Source: Pseudanabaena sp. (GTDB lineage: Bacteria; Cyanobacteriota; Cyanobacteriia; Pseudanabaenales; Pseudanabaenaceae). From it: a DNA stretch of 64,000 bases. Shown here one piece after another: positions 1 through 6,725 of the stretch (positions are counted from its first letter, which is position 1; each line of letters opens with the position of its first letter). Under the pieces are notes generated by a model. It did no database searches. It saw nothing but the letters and a program-made list of their open reading frames with translations, and was not told the DNA's origin. Location of the stretch: contig QBLS01000005.1 of the NCBI GenBank assembly GCA_003249015.1, forward strand, positions 157,251-221,250, read 5' to 3'. The position numbers were made by a program, and so were the translations under genes.

Positions 1-321
1 CTCATATTCTTCAGGTTCACTGCAACAAATAAATAATTCTAAGTCATCAATGATCTTACCAATAGCGGCTGTAGCAATCACTTCAACAACTTCAGTCATG
101 GGTAATCCTTGATTAATTCGCTCATATGCATACATCGTAATGGTGGCTACATCATGGGTAAGTAAGATACGCCCCTCATTCGCCGCCCATTCCAAAATAG
201 TTGGATCATCAGTATTCCTCAACCCTACGTCTTGAACACGAATTACATCCAATGTAGGCAAACGTCTCATTAGACCACGCAGTATAGCCCCGTTAAAATT
301 TTCGTCAGTTAGAAGGCGCAT
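1..321 (-). CDS. DUF5615 PIN-like toxin (3' end outside window)
   Basis: This is the first 107 codons of a small protein; the 3' end runs off the left edge. It begins MRLLTDENFNGAILRGL, and the early acidic cluster (LLTDEN) plus the later LLTHDVATI are the signature of DUF5615, a PIN-like nuclease family that acts as the toxin of DUF433/DUF5615 modules. The ATG at 319-321 lies one base after the stop of the DUF433 gene, so the two are surely co-transcribed and translationally coupled. RNase activity is family knowledge, not tested here. A second DUF433/DUF5615 pair lies at 37.6-38.1 kb. Confidence 0.85.
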   Translation of the reverse strand, partial: MRLLTDENFNGAILRGLMRRLPTLDVIRVQDVGLRNTDDPTILEWAANEGRILLTHDVATITMYAYERINQGLPMTEVVEVIATAAIGKIIDDLELFICCSEPEEYE

Positions 322-322
322 T

Positions 323-676
323 TTATATCGATTCGTTTTGTGACTGACGAGTAAGTAAGCGATACCTCAGATTAGCGAGGTCGTGCTTTTGAGTAAGTTG
401 TTGCCTAAGTTTTTGAGCTTGCTGATTGCGTTGCTCCAAATAATTGTCAATTTCCTCACGATGGTTTAGATAATAGGCGATCGCACTGTATATGTCTTCT
501 AAACGAAGAACTGAATACTGAATAGTAATTTCTTCAGGAGTGGAGCCATTGTGATATGAGGCAAGTAGACTATCTAGTGTTACTCGACTTGAGCCAATAC
601 GAATACCTCCTGCTTCATCCCAATGAAAAGGAGGTGATATTACTTGAAACTTATCTAGAGCGCTCATTAGGGACAT
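323..676 (-). CDS. DUF433 antitoxin
   Basis: About 117 residues beginning MSLMSALDKFQVISPPFHWD. The DUF433 core follows: a conserved binding-strand segment GGIRIGSSRVTLDSLLASY, then the helical GSTPEEITIQYSVLRLEDIYSAIAYYLNH. DUF433 proteins are winged-helix-like antitoxins that pair with DUF5615 or other PIN-type toxins, and the partner toxin follows directly. The frame is open further upstream to 775, but an AGGTG ribosome-binding site seven bases before the ATG at 674-676 supports the shorter start. The C-terminal 35 residues are charged and probably contact the toxin (inference). Confidence 0.83.
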   Translation of the reverse strand: MSLMSALDKFQVISPPFHWDEAGGIRIGSSRVTLDSLLASYHNGSTPEEITIQYSVLRLEDIYSAIAYYLNHREEIDNYLEQRNQQAQKLRQQLTQKHDLANLRYRLLTRQSQNESI

Positions 677-782
677 ATCGCACCTGAATTGAACTGTATC
701 AGTACATTGTAGTAGCAAATGAAGAGTGATAATTTTGAACATTAGATAGGGTGCGCTACATTTGATTAACGCCACCTACAAG

Positions 783-825
783 ATCAGCGATCGCTTAATT
801 ATTATTTATCTTTGCGATCGCTGAT
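783..825. repeat. HIP1-armed inverted repeat
   Basis: Perfect 12-bp arms ATCAGCGATCGC and GCGATCGCTGAT flank a 19-base A/T-rich loop. Each arm carries one HIP1 octamer. The repeat sits between the Doc toxin and the DUF433 antitoxin and could serve as a weak terminator; function is not shown. Confidence 0.6.
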
Positions 826-843
826 AACTTCTCGTTACTAATC

Positions 844-934
844 AACTAACAGAGGCATTTTTGCCTGACCAATCTCGGTTGAAATCAGACAACCTCAAAG
901 GACTTTTCGGTTTGGCATAACTGTCTAGTTAAGC
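844..934 (-). other. attC-like imperfect inverted repeat (candidate)
   Basis: Read on the minus strand, this 91-base block starts GCTTAAC (fits RYYYAAC) and ends GTTAGTT (one mismatch to GTTRRRY). The next inner segments, AGACAGTTATGCC and GGCAAAAATGCCTCT, also pair imperfectly, and a central GGTTG/CAACC hairpin caps the fold. This is the R-L-centre-L-R order of an integron attC site. It lies after the Doc gene in the transcription direction, where a cassette attC would be. The match is imperfect, so the call is tentative and rests partly on the nearby integrase relic. Confidence 0.3.
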
Positions 935-1028
935 CGCCGTCACTAACTTTGGATGATTGTGATAAGTTTAACTTACAGTCGGGAGCAGTGATATGCTAGC
1001 TGTTTTTTTGATATTTACAGTGTAAACC

Positions 1029-1466
1029 TCAGTCTGATATTGCAAGTACAATCTTGAGTTTTAGAGATTCACTGAAATTATCTTCATAGATTAATGATTC
1101 AATAATAGTTGCTAAGAGTTCCTTGCTAATTTTTCCATCTGCTACCCAAACTGCAATATTTTCCATTTCTAAAACAAATTTTTTTACTGCATAATCGTAC
1201 CCATTCAATTTCAAAAAATAGCTGCCTAATGCAATACTAGAACGCTTATTGCCATCTGTAAAAGCATGAGATTTATTTATAGAAAATACTAAATGAGTTA
1301 ATTTATCTTCTATTTTCGGATAATAGTTGTCATTTTGAATATGTTCAAGTGGACTTTCTAGCAATCCTAGATCGATGATTCCTGCTCGACCACCTGAATT
1401 ATCGATAATCCAATCATGAACCTCAATTGCATGGGTGATATCAAAGTATAAAATTATTTCATCCAT
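1029..1466 (-). CDS. doc: Death-on-curing (Fic/DOC family) toxin
   Basis: 145 residues with an intact Fic/Doc motif, H67-A-F-T-D-G-N-K-R75, matching HxFx(D/E)GNxxR. Doc toxins are kinases of elongation factor Tu that block translation; related Fic enzymes transfer AMP. The lysine in place of the first glycine of the AMP-transferase loop (GNKR rather than GNGR) is the Doc-type form, so EF-Tu phosphorylation is the more likely chemistry (inference). The gene starts three bases after the stop of the upstream DNA-binding protein, which is presumably its antitoxin. Length is close to that of other chromosomal Doc proteins. Confidence 0.9.
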   Translation of the reverse strand: MDEIILYFDITHAIEVHDWIIDNSGGRAGIIDLGLLESPLEHIQNDNYYPKIEDKLTHLVFSINKSHAFTDGNKRSSIALGSYFLKLNGYDYAVKKFVLEMENIAVWVADGKISKELLATIIESLIYEDNFSESLKLKIVLAISD

Positions 1467-1469
1467 TAC

Positions 1470-2492
1470 TTATCTATCCTTGAGCCTCTGAAAAACTGCC
1501 AGTGCTTCGGGGTCGGATAATTGTTCTTGTAGCGATCTACTAGCCTCACCTAAAAATTTCTCAAAATCAGATTCTGGGATGGTTTGGATATAGGATATTA
1601 GTCTTTGATGTAGGGCATCTCTAAAACTGAGATCTCGGCTTGCCATTTTGGTACGAGCATCTTCGATAACAGGTTTCAGGTAAGGATTATTTTCTGCAAG
1701 TTCGATCAACCGATCTAATTCGGAAGGTTGAAGTTTACGACCTACTTGCTCTGACTTAGCTTTCATTTCTTCAGCAAGACCATTTTCGACACTAGCGATT
1801 GCCTTGAGAACTTCAGCGTACAGACTATCACGTACTTTGTCTTTTTTCTCCAATTTTAGAATTTGTCTGTATTCTTGAGCATTTTCTCGAAATACTAGTT
1901 GGTAGATTTTATTTGTATAAAAGCCATATTTAGCTTTTCCCATCTCTAAATAATCATCTAAGGCTTTAGTAAAAACTTGTCGATAACTAAATTCTTGATA
2001 AGCAGAAGGCAAATAATTGCAGTCCCGTTGATTAATATATCTAGTGTGTCCCCCTGATCGCTCTGCAACTACTTCAATCACAATATCAAGAATACGAGAG
2101 CGGATCAAACGGGCGCGATCGCTCTCTGTGAGCAGCATTGCAATATTCAGAACCGCTCGAAAAGTAAATATACCTAAGACGGTTATCTTGGTACCGTAAT
2201 CGATTACGACACCACCTGTAGTGTTGAGGAAGTCCTTAAGAGTTTGCCCCCTAAGAACTTTATAACCATTACTTTTAAGCTCTTCAGAATGACTACTCAG
2301 GTATTTTTCAATGGTGCTTTCACTTATCTCAAATAGATCGGCTAGTTGCTCCTTTGTAAAAACAAAAGTGTCCTGATACGGCACACCTCCTAAGCCCAAA
2401 TGTTCCTCAATCTTTTCTAGGGCATAGCGGTTATTGAGAATATTTTGGCGATCAAGCTTAGAGTTGGTAAGGTCATTAGCCACGTTAATCAT
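1470..2492 (-). CDS. DNA-binding protein, probable antitoxin of the Doc module
   Basis: About 340 residues, far larger than the usual Phd antitoxin. An N-terminal helix-turn-helix is visible around residues 45-75 (FTKEQLADLFEISESTIEKYL). The middle, with LTESDRARLIRSRILDI, resembles large phage-type or RhuM-like regulators paired with Fic/Doc toxins. The C-terminal half is charged and helical, including SDFEKFLGEASRSLQEQL. It overlaps nothing and ends three bases before doc, so the pair is an operon. A TTG two codons further upstream is open, but the ATG at 2490-2492 is the likelier start. The antitoxin role is inferred from position. Confidence 0.65.
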   Translation of the reverse strand: MINVANDLTNSKLDRQNILNNRYALEKIEEHLGLGGVPYQDTFVFTKEQLADLFEISESTIEKYLSSHSEELKSNGYKVLRGQTLKDFLNTTGGVVIDYGTKITVLGIFTFRAVLNIAMLLTESDRARLIRSRILDIVIEVVAERSGGHTRYINQRDCNYLPSAYQEFSYRQVFTKALDDYLEMGKAKYGFYTNKIYQLVFRENAQEYRQILKLEKKDKVRDSLYAEVLKAIASVENGLAEEMKAKSEQVGRKLQPSELDRLIELAENNPYLKPVIEDARTKMASRDLSFRDALHQRLISYIQTIPESDFEKFLGEASRSLQEQLSDPEALAVFQRLKDR

Positions 2493-2725
2493 TTCCAAAG
2501 ACTTATTTCACTCTAACATTATCACTCACCAGTTAAAGCAGATGGCTAGCTATATATTATCTTGTAAATTACAGGATAAATACTTACTTGATGTTGATAA
2601 CACACAACTTGCTAGATAAAGCAACTAATAGGTGTAATAACAAGATTTTTGCTAGGTAATATACCTTTACAGAGTTTTATCTTTCAGAATGCTTGATAAC
2701 ATACCCAAGCCTATACTGAAACAGT

Positions 2726-2860
2726 GACTATGGCGAAGTGCATCTTCCATTTTCTTTAGAGCGAAAATATCCCAATGCACCAAAAGAATGGATTTGGCAA
2801 TATGTATTTCCTAGTCATAGCCTCGTCAAAGATCCGCGATCAGGACTTACAGCGTTTTAA
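2726..2860 (+). pseudogene. intI: Integron-type tyrosine integrase relic (internal fragment)
   Basis: An open stretch of 44 codons plus stop translates to [18 protein letters not shown], then [21 protein letters not shown]. This is the region just before the catalytic HxxR box in integron integrases, whose family pattern is GYGxVxLPxALxxKYPNAxxEWxWQYVFP...DPRSG. No start, no N-terminal domain and no catalytic HxxR or tyrosine box is present, and the frame stops right after LTAF. It is therefore a decayed fragment. Its strand is opposite to the two TA modules on its left, which is the normal intI/cassette geometry. Confidence 0.82.
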
Positions 2861-2891
2861 GATAAGAGATGGCTTTGACATTTCTTATCTT
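2859..2891. terminator. Hairpin before the chelatase gene
   Basis: Perfect 9-bp arms AAGATAAGA and TCTTATCTT with a 15-base loop, at the end of the integrase relic and 14 bases before the next start codon. There is no clear T-run, so it may be a leader hairpin instead of a terminator. Confidence 0.4.
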
Positions 2892-2905
2892 GAAAGTGAT
2901 ACAAA

Positions 2906-3631
2906 ATGAACGCGACAGCACTTTTTTATGTGACCCATGGCAGTAGCGATCGCCGTTCATGGTTGGTTTTACAAGATTTATTAGTTACTGCCCGATCGCG
3001 CATTGGACATCTGTTTCCTAGCATCGGTGGCGGCTGCTTAGAAGGGCAGGAGCTAAGCCTAGCGAAGCAATTAGAGCTTTTTGCCCTTGAGGTGGCTAAT
3101 TCTAGCGGGACAGAAATTGTGATTTTGCCGCTGTTCTTGCTGGAGGGAGTTCATGTTAAAGAGGATATTCCTGAACAGGTCGCCACTGTGACTAGCGCGG
3201 CTTTGCTGAAGGCTGGGCAACAAGACAGTATTAAATTTCGGGTCACTAAACATCTAGGTACTAGTCCACAGATTCCCCAATTGTTGAGCCAAAGTTTTGT
3301 TAGACAATCACCAGACTGCCAAAATCGCATCTTGATCGCCCATGGCAGCAGACGCGATGGCGCTAATCAAGTTGTGGAGGACTTAGCGCAACAATGTCAG
3401 GCGATCGCTGCCTATTGGGGCATTGAGCCAAAAATTGAAACGCAGATCGAGGCTTTGCTGTCTCAAGGTATAACAGAAATTGCGTTGCTGCCTTACTTTT
3501 TGACTGAGGGTGGCATTACAGAGGCGATCGCTAAAAAATTACAGACCTATAGCGATCGCGCTAGGATTAAGCAGCTAGCCGTACCACTATCCAAATCACA
3601 GATTATTGATTTATCCCTAGAGTTTGTGTGA
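2906..3631 (+). CDS. cbiX: Sirohydrochlorin chelatase, CbiX/SirB family
   Basis: 241 residues made of two CbiX half-domains. The first starts YVTHGSSDRRSW with metal-binding His11 and a second ligand in GVHVKEDIP (His84). The second begins LIAHGSRRDGANQ (His146). The enzyme inserts Fe2+ (siroheme for nitrite and sulfite reductases) or Co2+ (cobalamin) into sirohydrochlorin; in cyanobacteria lacking a Met8-type enzyme the siroheme role is usual. Two fused domains give the long CbiX form, unlike the single-domain archaeal CbiXS. No strong ribosome-binding site precedes the ATG. It stands alone between accessory DNA and a repeat-rich gap. Confidence 0.88.
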   Translation: MNATALFYVTHGSSDRRSWLVLQDLLVTARSRIGHLFPSIGGGCLEGQELSLAKQLELFALEVANSSGTEIVILPLFLLEGVHVKEDIPEQVATVTSAALLKAGQQDSIKFRVTKHLGTSPQIPQLLSQSFVRQSPDCQNRILIAHGSRRDGANQVVEDLAQQCQAIAAYWGIEPKIETQIEALLSQGITEIALLPYFLTEGGITEAIAKKLQTYSDRARIKQLAVPLSKSQIIDLSLEFV

Positions 3632-3756
3632 CTAAAGCGGTAGGGATCGACGGTGAAAAGCATTACTTTTAAGACTATTCTACTCATACCAATTCACGAA
3701 AATGTGCCAACAATTTTATGGATTGAAAAGTCTAAAAACAAAGATTGTTCCACCAA

Positions 3757-3847
3757 CTAAGTAACTAGGCGCAGTTAAGTGTAAAACCCTAAAATCTGTG
3801 GCGTATGCTGTGCGTCCGCCAAAGGTTTTGGGGTTTTAATTGTGCAT
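3757..3847. repeat. Dispersed repeat with GTGGCG...CGCC centre
   Basis: Contains CTAAGTAACTAGG, then GTAAAACCCTAAAATCTGTGGCG and a mirrored GGTTTTGGGGTTTTAA. A related copy lies at 8929-9016. The rest of the 490-base gap (3632-4124) shows no gene. It holds a second stem near 3862-3880 related to the same ACCCTAAAA sequence, and the composite module at 4038-4112. Confidence 0.5.
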
Positions 3848-4037
3848 ACTGGCAAAATAACCTCTGATTTTAGGGTTACTCATACCTAGGAGCTTAATAT
3901 TTGATTGTCACTTATGTTATTAATATCTATACCAATCCTGAATCATTCATGAGAACAACTGGGCTTTGAATCGTTTAGAATTGACTGTGTATTCGACGCT
4001 TCTCGTGGTTACAGCCTACTAAGGCTTGGAATGGTGC

Positions 4038-4112
4038 AGATATATTTTTGAAGGCGGCGCTTTGCGTTGCTTTCAAAAATATATCTGGGTTTTAGGTCAG
4101 CGCAAAGCGCTG
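4038..4112 (+). repeat. Composite palindrome plus leader hairpin
   Basis: A 15-bp palindrome (AGATATATTTTTGAA and its complement, 4038-4086) is followed by CTGGGTTTTAGGT and the small hairpin CAGCGCAAAGCGCTG. A GAGG ribosome-binding site and a TTG start come directly after. This is one of about ten copies of the same two-part module in the window. Confidence 0.65.
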
Positions 4113-4124
4113 TGAGGTAAAAAG

Positions 4125-6680
4125 TTGGCTGAAAGATACAAAAATCTGAATCCGATATACCAAGAGATTCTCAAACAAGAGCGTCTCAAAAATCTGATGC
4201 AAATCGCTAAATGTATAGAAAACAGCACAGTTGGCGTTTTTGAAACTGCCTTAGATGGTCAAATTAGCAATGTCAGCCTGTCCTTTTGTGAACTGTTGGG
4301 ATATACCAACTCGCAGGTCTGTCAACTCAAATATGAACAGATTTGCCATCCCGATGACCTGTCGGCCTATTACTTTCTGAAAGAGCGCATCCTCTCAGGT
4401 GAACTAGATCACTGTTATCTCAATGTTAGATATATCCGTGAAGACGGTCAGGTTGTGCAGGTATTACAAAGTACCGATCTAAATGTTGAAGATGTGAACG
4501 ACCTGAATGTAATGCCACATTTTGTCAATCGGTTTGAAGACATTACCGATTGGGAACAAACTGCTCAAAATCAAAAAGATGGTGATAGTCGTACTCGCTA
4601 TCTTTTTGAGAATAATCCAAATCCCATGTGGATTTATGATTTAGAAACCTTGAGCTTTTTGGCAGTAAATCAAGCCGCAGTTAATCATTATGGCTATAGT
4701 GAAGATGAATTTTTATCGATGACATTGGAGGATATTCGCCCTCCCGAAGATGTACCGAAGCTACGAGAAGCTATTGCCAAGATCTCTTCAGGATTGACTC
4801 TTCCTGAGGTATGGAGACATATCCGAAAAGATGGCAAGCAGATTATTGTGGAAGTCTCAGCCCATACACTCACCTACAACAGTCGCCGCTGTGAACTGAT
4901 TTTAATCAATGATGTCACCGAAAAAAAACGTGCCGAAGAAGCTCTCAAACTAGCTGAAGCAAAGTATCGCAGCATTTTTGAAAATGCGATCGAAGGTATT
5001 TTTCAGACTTCTATTGAAGGCAAATTTCTGATTGCCAATCCCATGCTTGCCCATATTTATGGGTACGATTCACCAACTGACTTGATTAATAACCTCACTG
5101 ACATCCAAAATCAGCTTTATGTTGATTCTAGTTGTCGAAGTAAATTAGTCAATCTATTGTTAGTTCAAGATGATGTTAAAGACTTTGAATCACAAATCTA
5201 TCGGAAAGATGGTTCTATAATCTGGACTACGGAAAATGTCCATTTAGTTCGTGATGTTGCGGGAAATATTCTCTATTTAGAAGGCACGGTTGAGGACATT
5301 ACTGAGAGTAAACGTGCAAAAGCTGAGATAGAATACTTAGCCTTCCATGATTCGCTCACTAAGCTGCCCAATCGAGTTCTATTTCGCGATCGCCTTTCTA
5401 CCGCCCTAGATCAAGCATCAGAGAAGTTACGAGACTATCTCACTCAAGATGGGACTCTCGATATCAGCCTAGTACCACCTCTTTTGGCAGTTCTTTTCCT
5501 CGACTTAGACCGTTTTAAGTTAGTCAATGACACGATGGGACATGCCGCAGGCGATCGCTTGTTGATCGAAGTTGCTAAGCGACTAACCGACTGCATGATT
5601 GAAGATACTTTCTTGGCGCGCATGGGTGGGGATGAATTTATGATCTTTGTTCCCAATGTGCAGAGCGTCCAGTCAATTCAGCAATTTGCCCAACTGATCT
5701 TACAATCTTTTGAAAATGCTTTCTTTGTCGAGGAGTTACCGTTGCACATTGGCACAAGCATCGGAATTAGTCTTTATCCTAGCGATGGCATTGATGAAGA
5801 GTCGTTAATGAAACACGCTGATACGGCTATGTTTAGGGCAAAGGATCGCGGACGCAATCACTATCAGCTATACAATCATGCGATTGGGGCGGAAGTCAAA
5901 GAATACGTGGCGATCGAAAATGGCATTCGTCAAGCTCTGGAGCGTTCTGAGTTTCAAGTATTTTATCAACCCCAAATCAATCTGGCGACAGGACAAATTG
6001 ATGGCATGGAAGCTTTGGCGCGATGGTTGCATCCTGAGCTGGGATGGGTTCCTCCCAATCAGTTTATTCCCGCTGCTGAAGAACATGGGCTGATCGTGCG
6101 TTTAGGGGAATGGATTTTACAAACTGCCTGCAAGCAAAATCGAGAATGGCAGCTAAATGGATTGCCAGCCATTAGGATGGCGGTCAACTTCTCGGCAAAG
6201 CAGTTCCAAGTTCCCGATCTTTGCGATCGCATTATGCAAATCTTGAGGGATGTCGATCTAGAACCGCAATATCTAGAAGTAGAAATTACAGAAAGCCTAG
6301 TCATGAAGGATCAAGCAACGACGATCAAGATGCTTAAGCAGTTAAAAGCTTCTGGAATAAGTGTATCCATTGATGATTTTGGGACTGGCTATTCTTCTTT
6401 GAGCTATTTAAGACTTTTGCCAGTTAGTAAGGTCAAGATTGATGCTAGTTTCATTCGCGAAACTCCCCAAAATAGCGAAGACTCAGCCATTACTTCAGCC
6501 ATAATTGCTATGTCGCATAACCTTAATCTTAAGGCGATCGCTGAGGGTGTGGAGCGGAAGGATCAATTAGAATTTTTGCGATCGCATGGTTGTGATGCAG
6601 TGCAGGGATATCTATTCAGTCGTCCTGTACCTGCCCCCGAAGCAACGCTGCTGATGCAGTCTCAACCAGCAGCTTTATAA
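4125..6680 (+). CDS. PAS-GGDEF-EAL cyclic di-GMP turnover protein
   Basis: 851 residues, no membrane segment: a cytoplasmic sensor with three PAS/PAC units (about 17-145, 155-275 and 280-398), a GGDEF domain (about 405-585) and an EAL domain (about 600-845). The GGDEF signature is intact (G501-G-D-E-F505), and so are the EAL motif (E629-A-L), ITESLVM and DDFGTGYSSLSYL. Both diguanylate cyclase and phosphodiesterase activities are thus possible. No RxxD inhibitory site precedes GGDEF. The start is a TTG at 4125, chosen because GAGG at 4114-4117 is well spaced. The ligand of the PAS domains cannot be read from sequence. Confidence 0.92.
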   Translation: MAERYKNLNPIYQEILKQERLKNLMQIAKCIENSTVGVFETALDGQISNVSLSFCELLGYTNSQVCQLKYEQICHPDDLSAYYFLKERILSGELDHCYLNVRYIREDGQVVQVLQSTDLNVEDVNDLNVMPHFVNRFEDITDWEQTAQNQKDGDSRTRYLFENNPNPMWIYDLETLSFLAVNQAAVNHYGYSEDEFLSMTLEDIRPPEDVPKLREAIAKISSGLTLPEVWRHIRKDGKQIIVEVSAHTLTYNSRRCELILINDVTEKKRAEEALKLAEAKYRSIFENAIEGIFQTSIEGKFLIANPMLAHIYGYDSPTDLINNLTDIQNQLYVDSSCRSKLVNLLLVQDDVKDFESQIYRKDGSIIWTTENVHLVRDVAGNILYLEGTVEDITESKRAKAEIEYLAFHDSLTKLPNRVLFRDRLSTALDQASEKLRDYLTQDGTLDISLVPPLLAVLFLDLDRFKLVNDTMGHAAGDRLLIEVAKRLTDCMIEDTFLARMGGDEFMIFVPNVQSVQSIQQFAQLILQSFENAFFVEELPLHIGTSIGISLYPSDGIDEESLMKHADTAMFRAKDRGRNHYQLYNHAIGAEVKEYVAIENGIRQALERSEFQVFYQPQINLATGQIDGMEALARWLHPELGWVPPNQFIPAAEEHGLIVRLGEWILQTACKQNREWQLNGLPAIRMAVNFSAKQFQVPDLCDRIMQILRDVDLEPQYLEVEITESLVMKDQATTIKMLKQLKASGISVSIDDFGTGYSSLSYLRLLPVSKVKIDASFIRETPQNSEDSAITSAIIAMSHNLNLKAIAEGVERKDQLEFLRSHGCDAVQGYLFSRPVPAPEATLLMQSQPAAL

Positions 6681-6720
6681 AATTAAGAGTGCGGCGCAAA
6701 GCACCGCACTCTTAATTTTA
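6680..6720. terminator. Palindrome between convergent genes
   Basis: Arms AAAATTAAGAGTGCGG and complement (6680-6695, 6705-6720), 16 bp perfect, around GCGCAAAGC. It starts at the stop codon of the GGDEF-EAL gene and ends six bases before the stop of the PP2C gene, so it can terminate both. Confidence 0.75.
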
Positions 6721-6725
6721 TAAAG

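Noticed and set aside
2511..2538. attI-like site just upstream of the large antitoxin gene (minus-strand CTTTAAC ... GTTAGAG)
   Set aside because: The core ends in G, not a pyrimidine, and there is no integrase-binding context left to judge; too weak to list as a feature.
2434..2619. Plus-strand open frame of 61 codons overlapping the start of the large antitoxin
   Set aside because: It runs antisense across the antitoxin start, has no ribosome-binding site and its composition is not protein-like; the region is better explained by the minus-strand gene and its leader.
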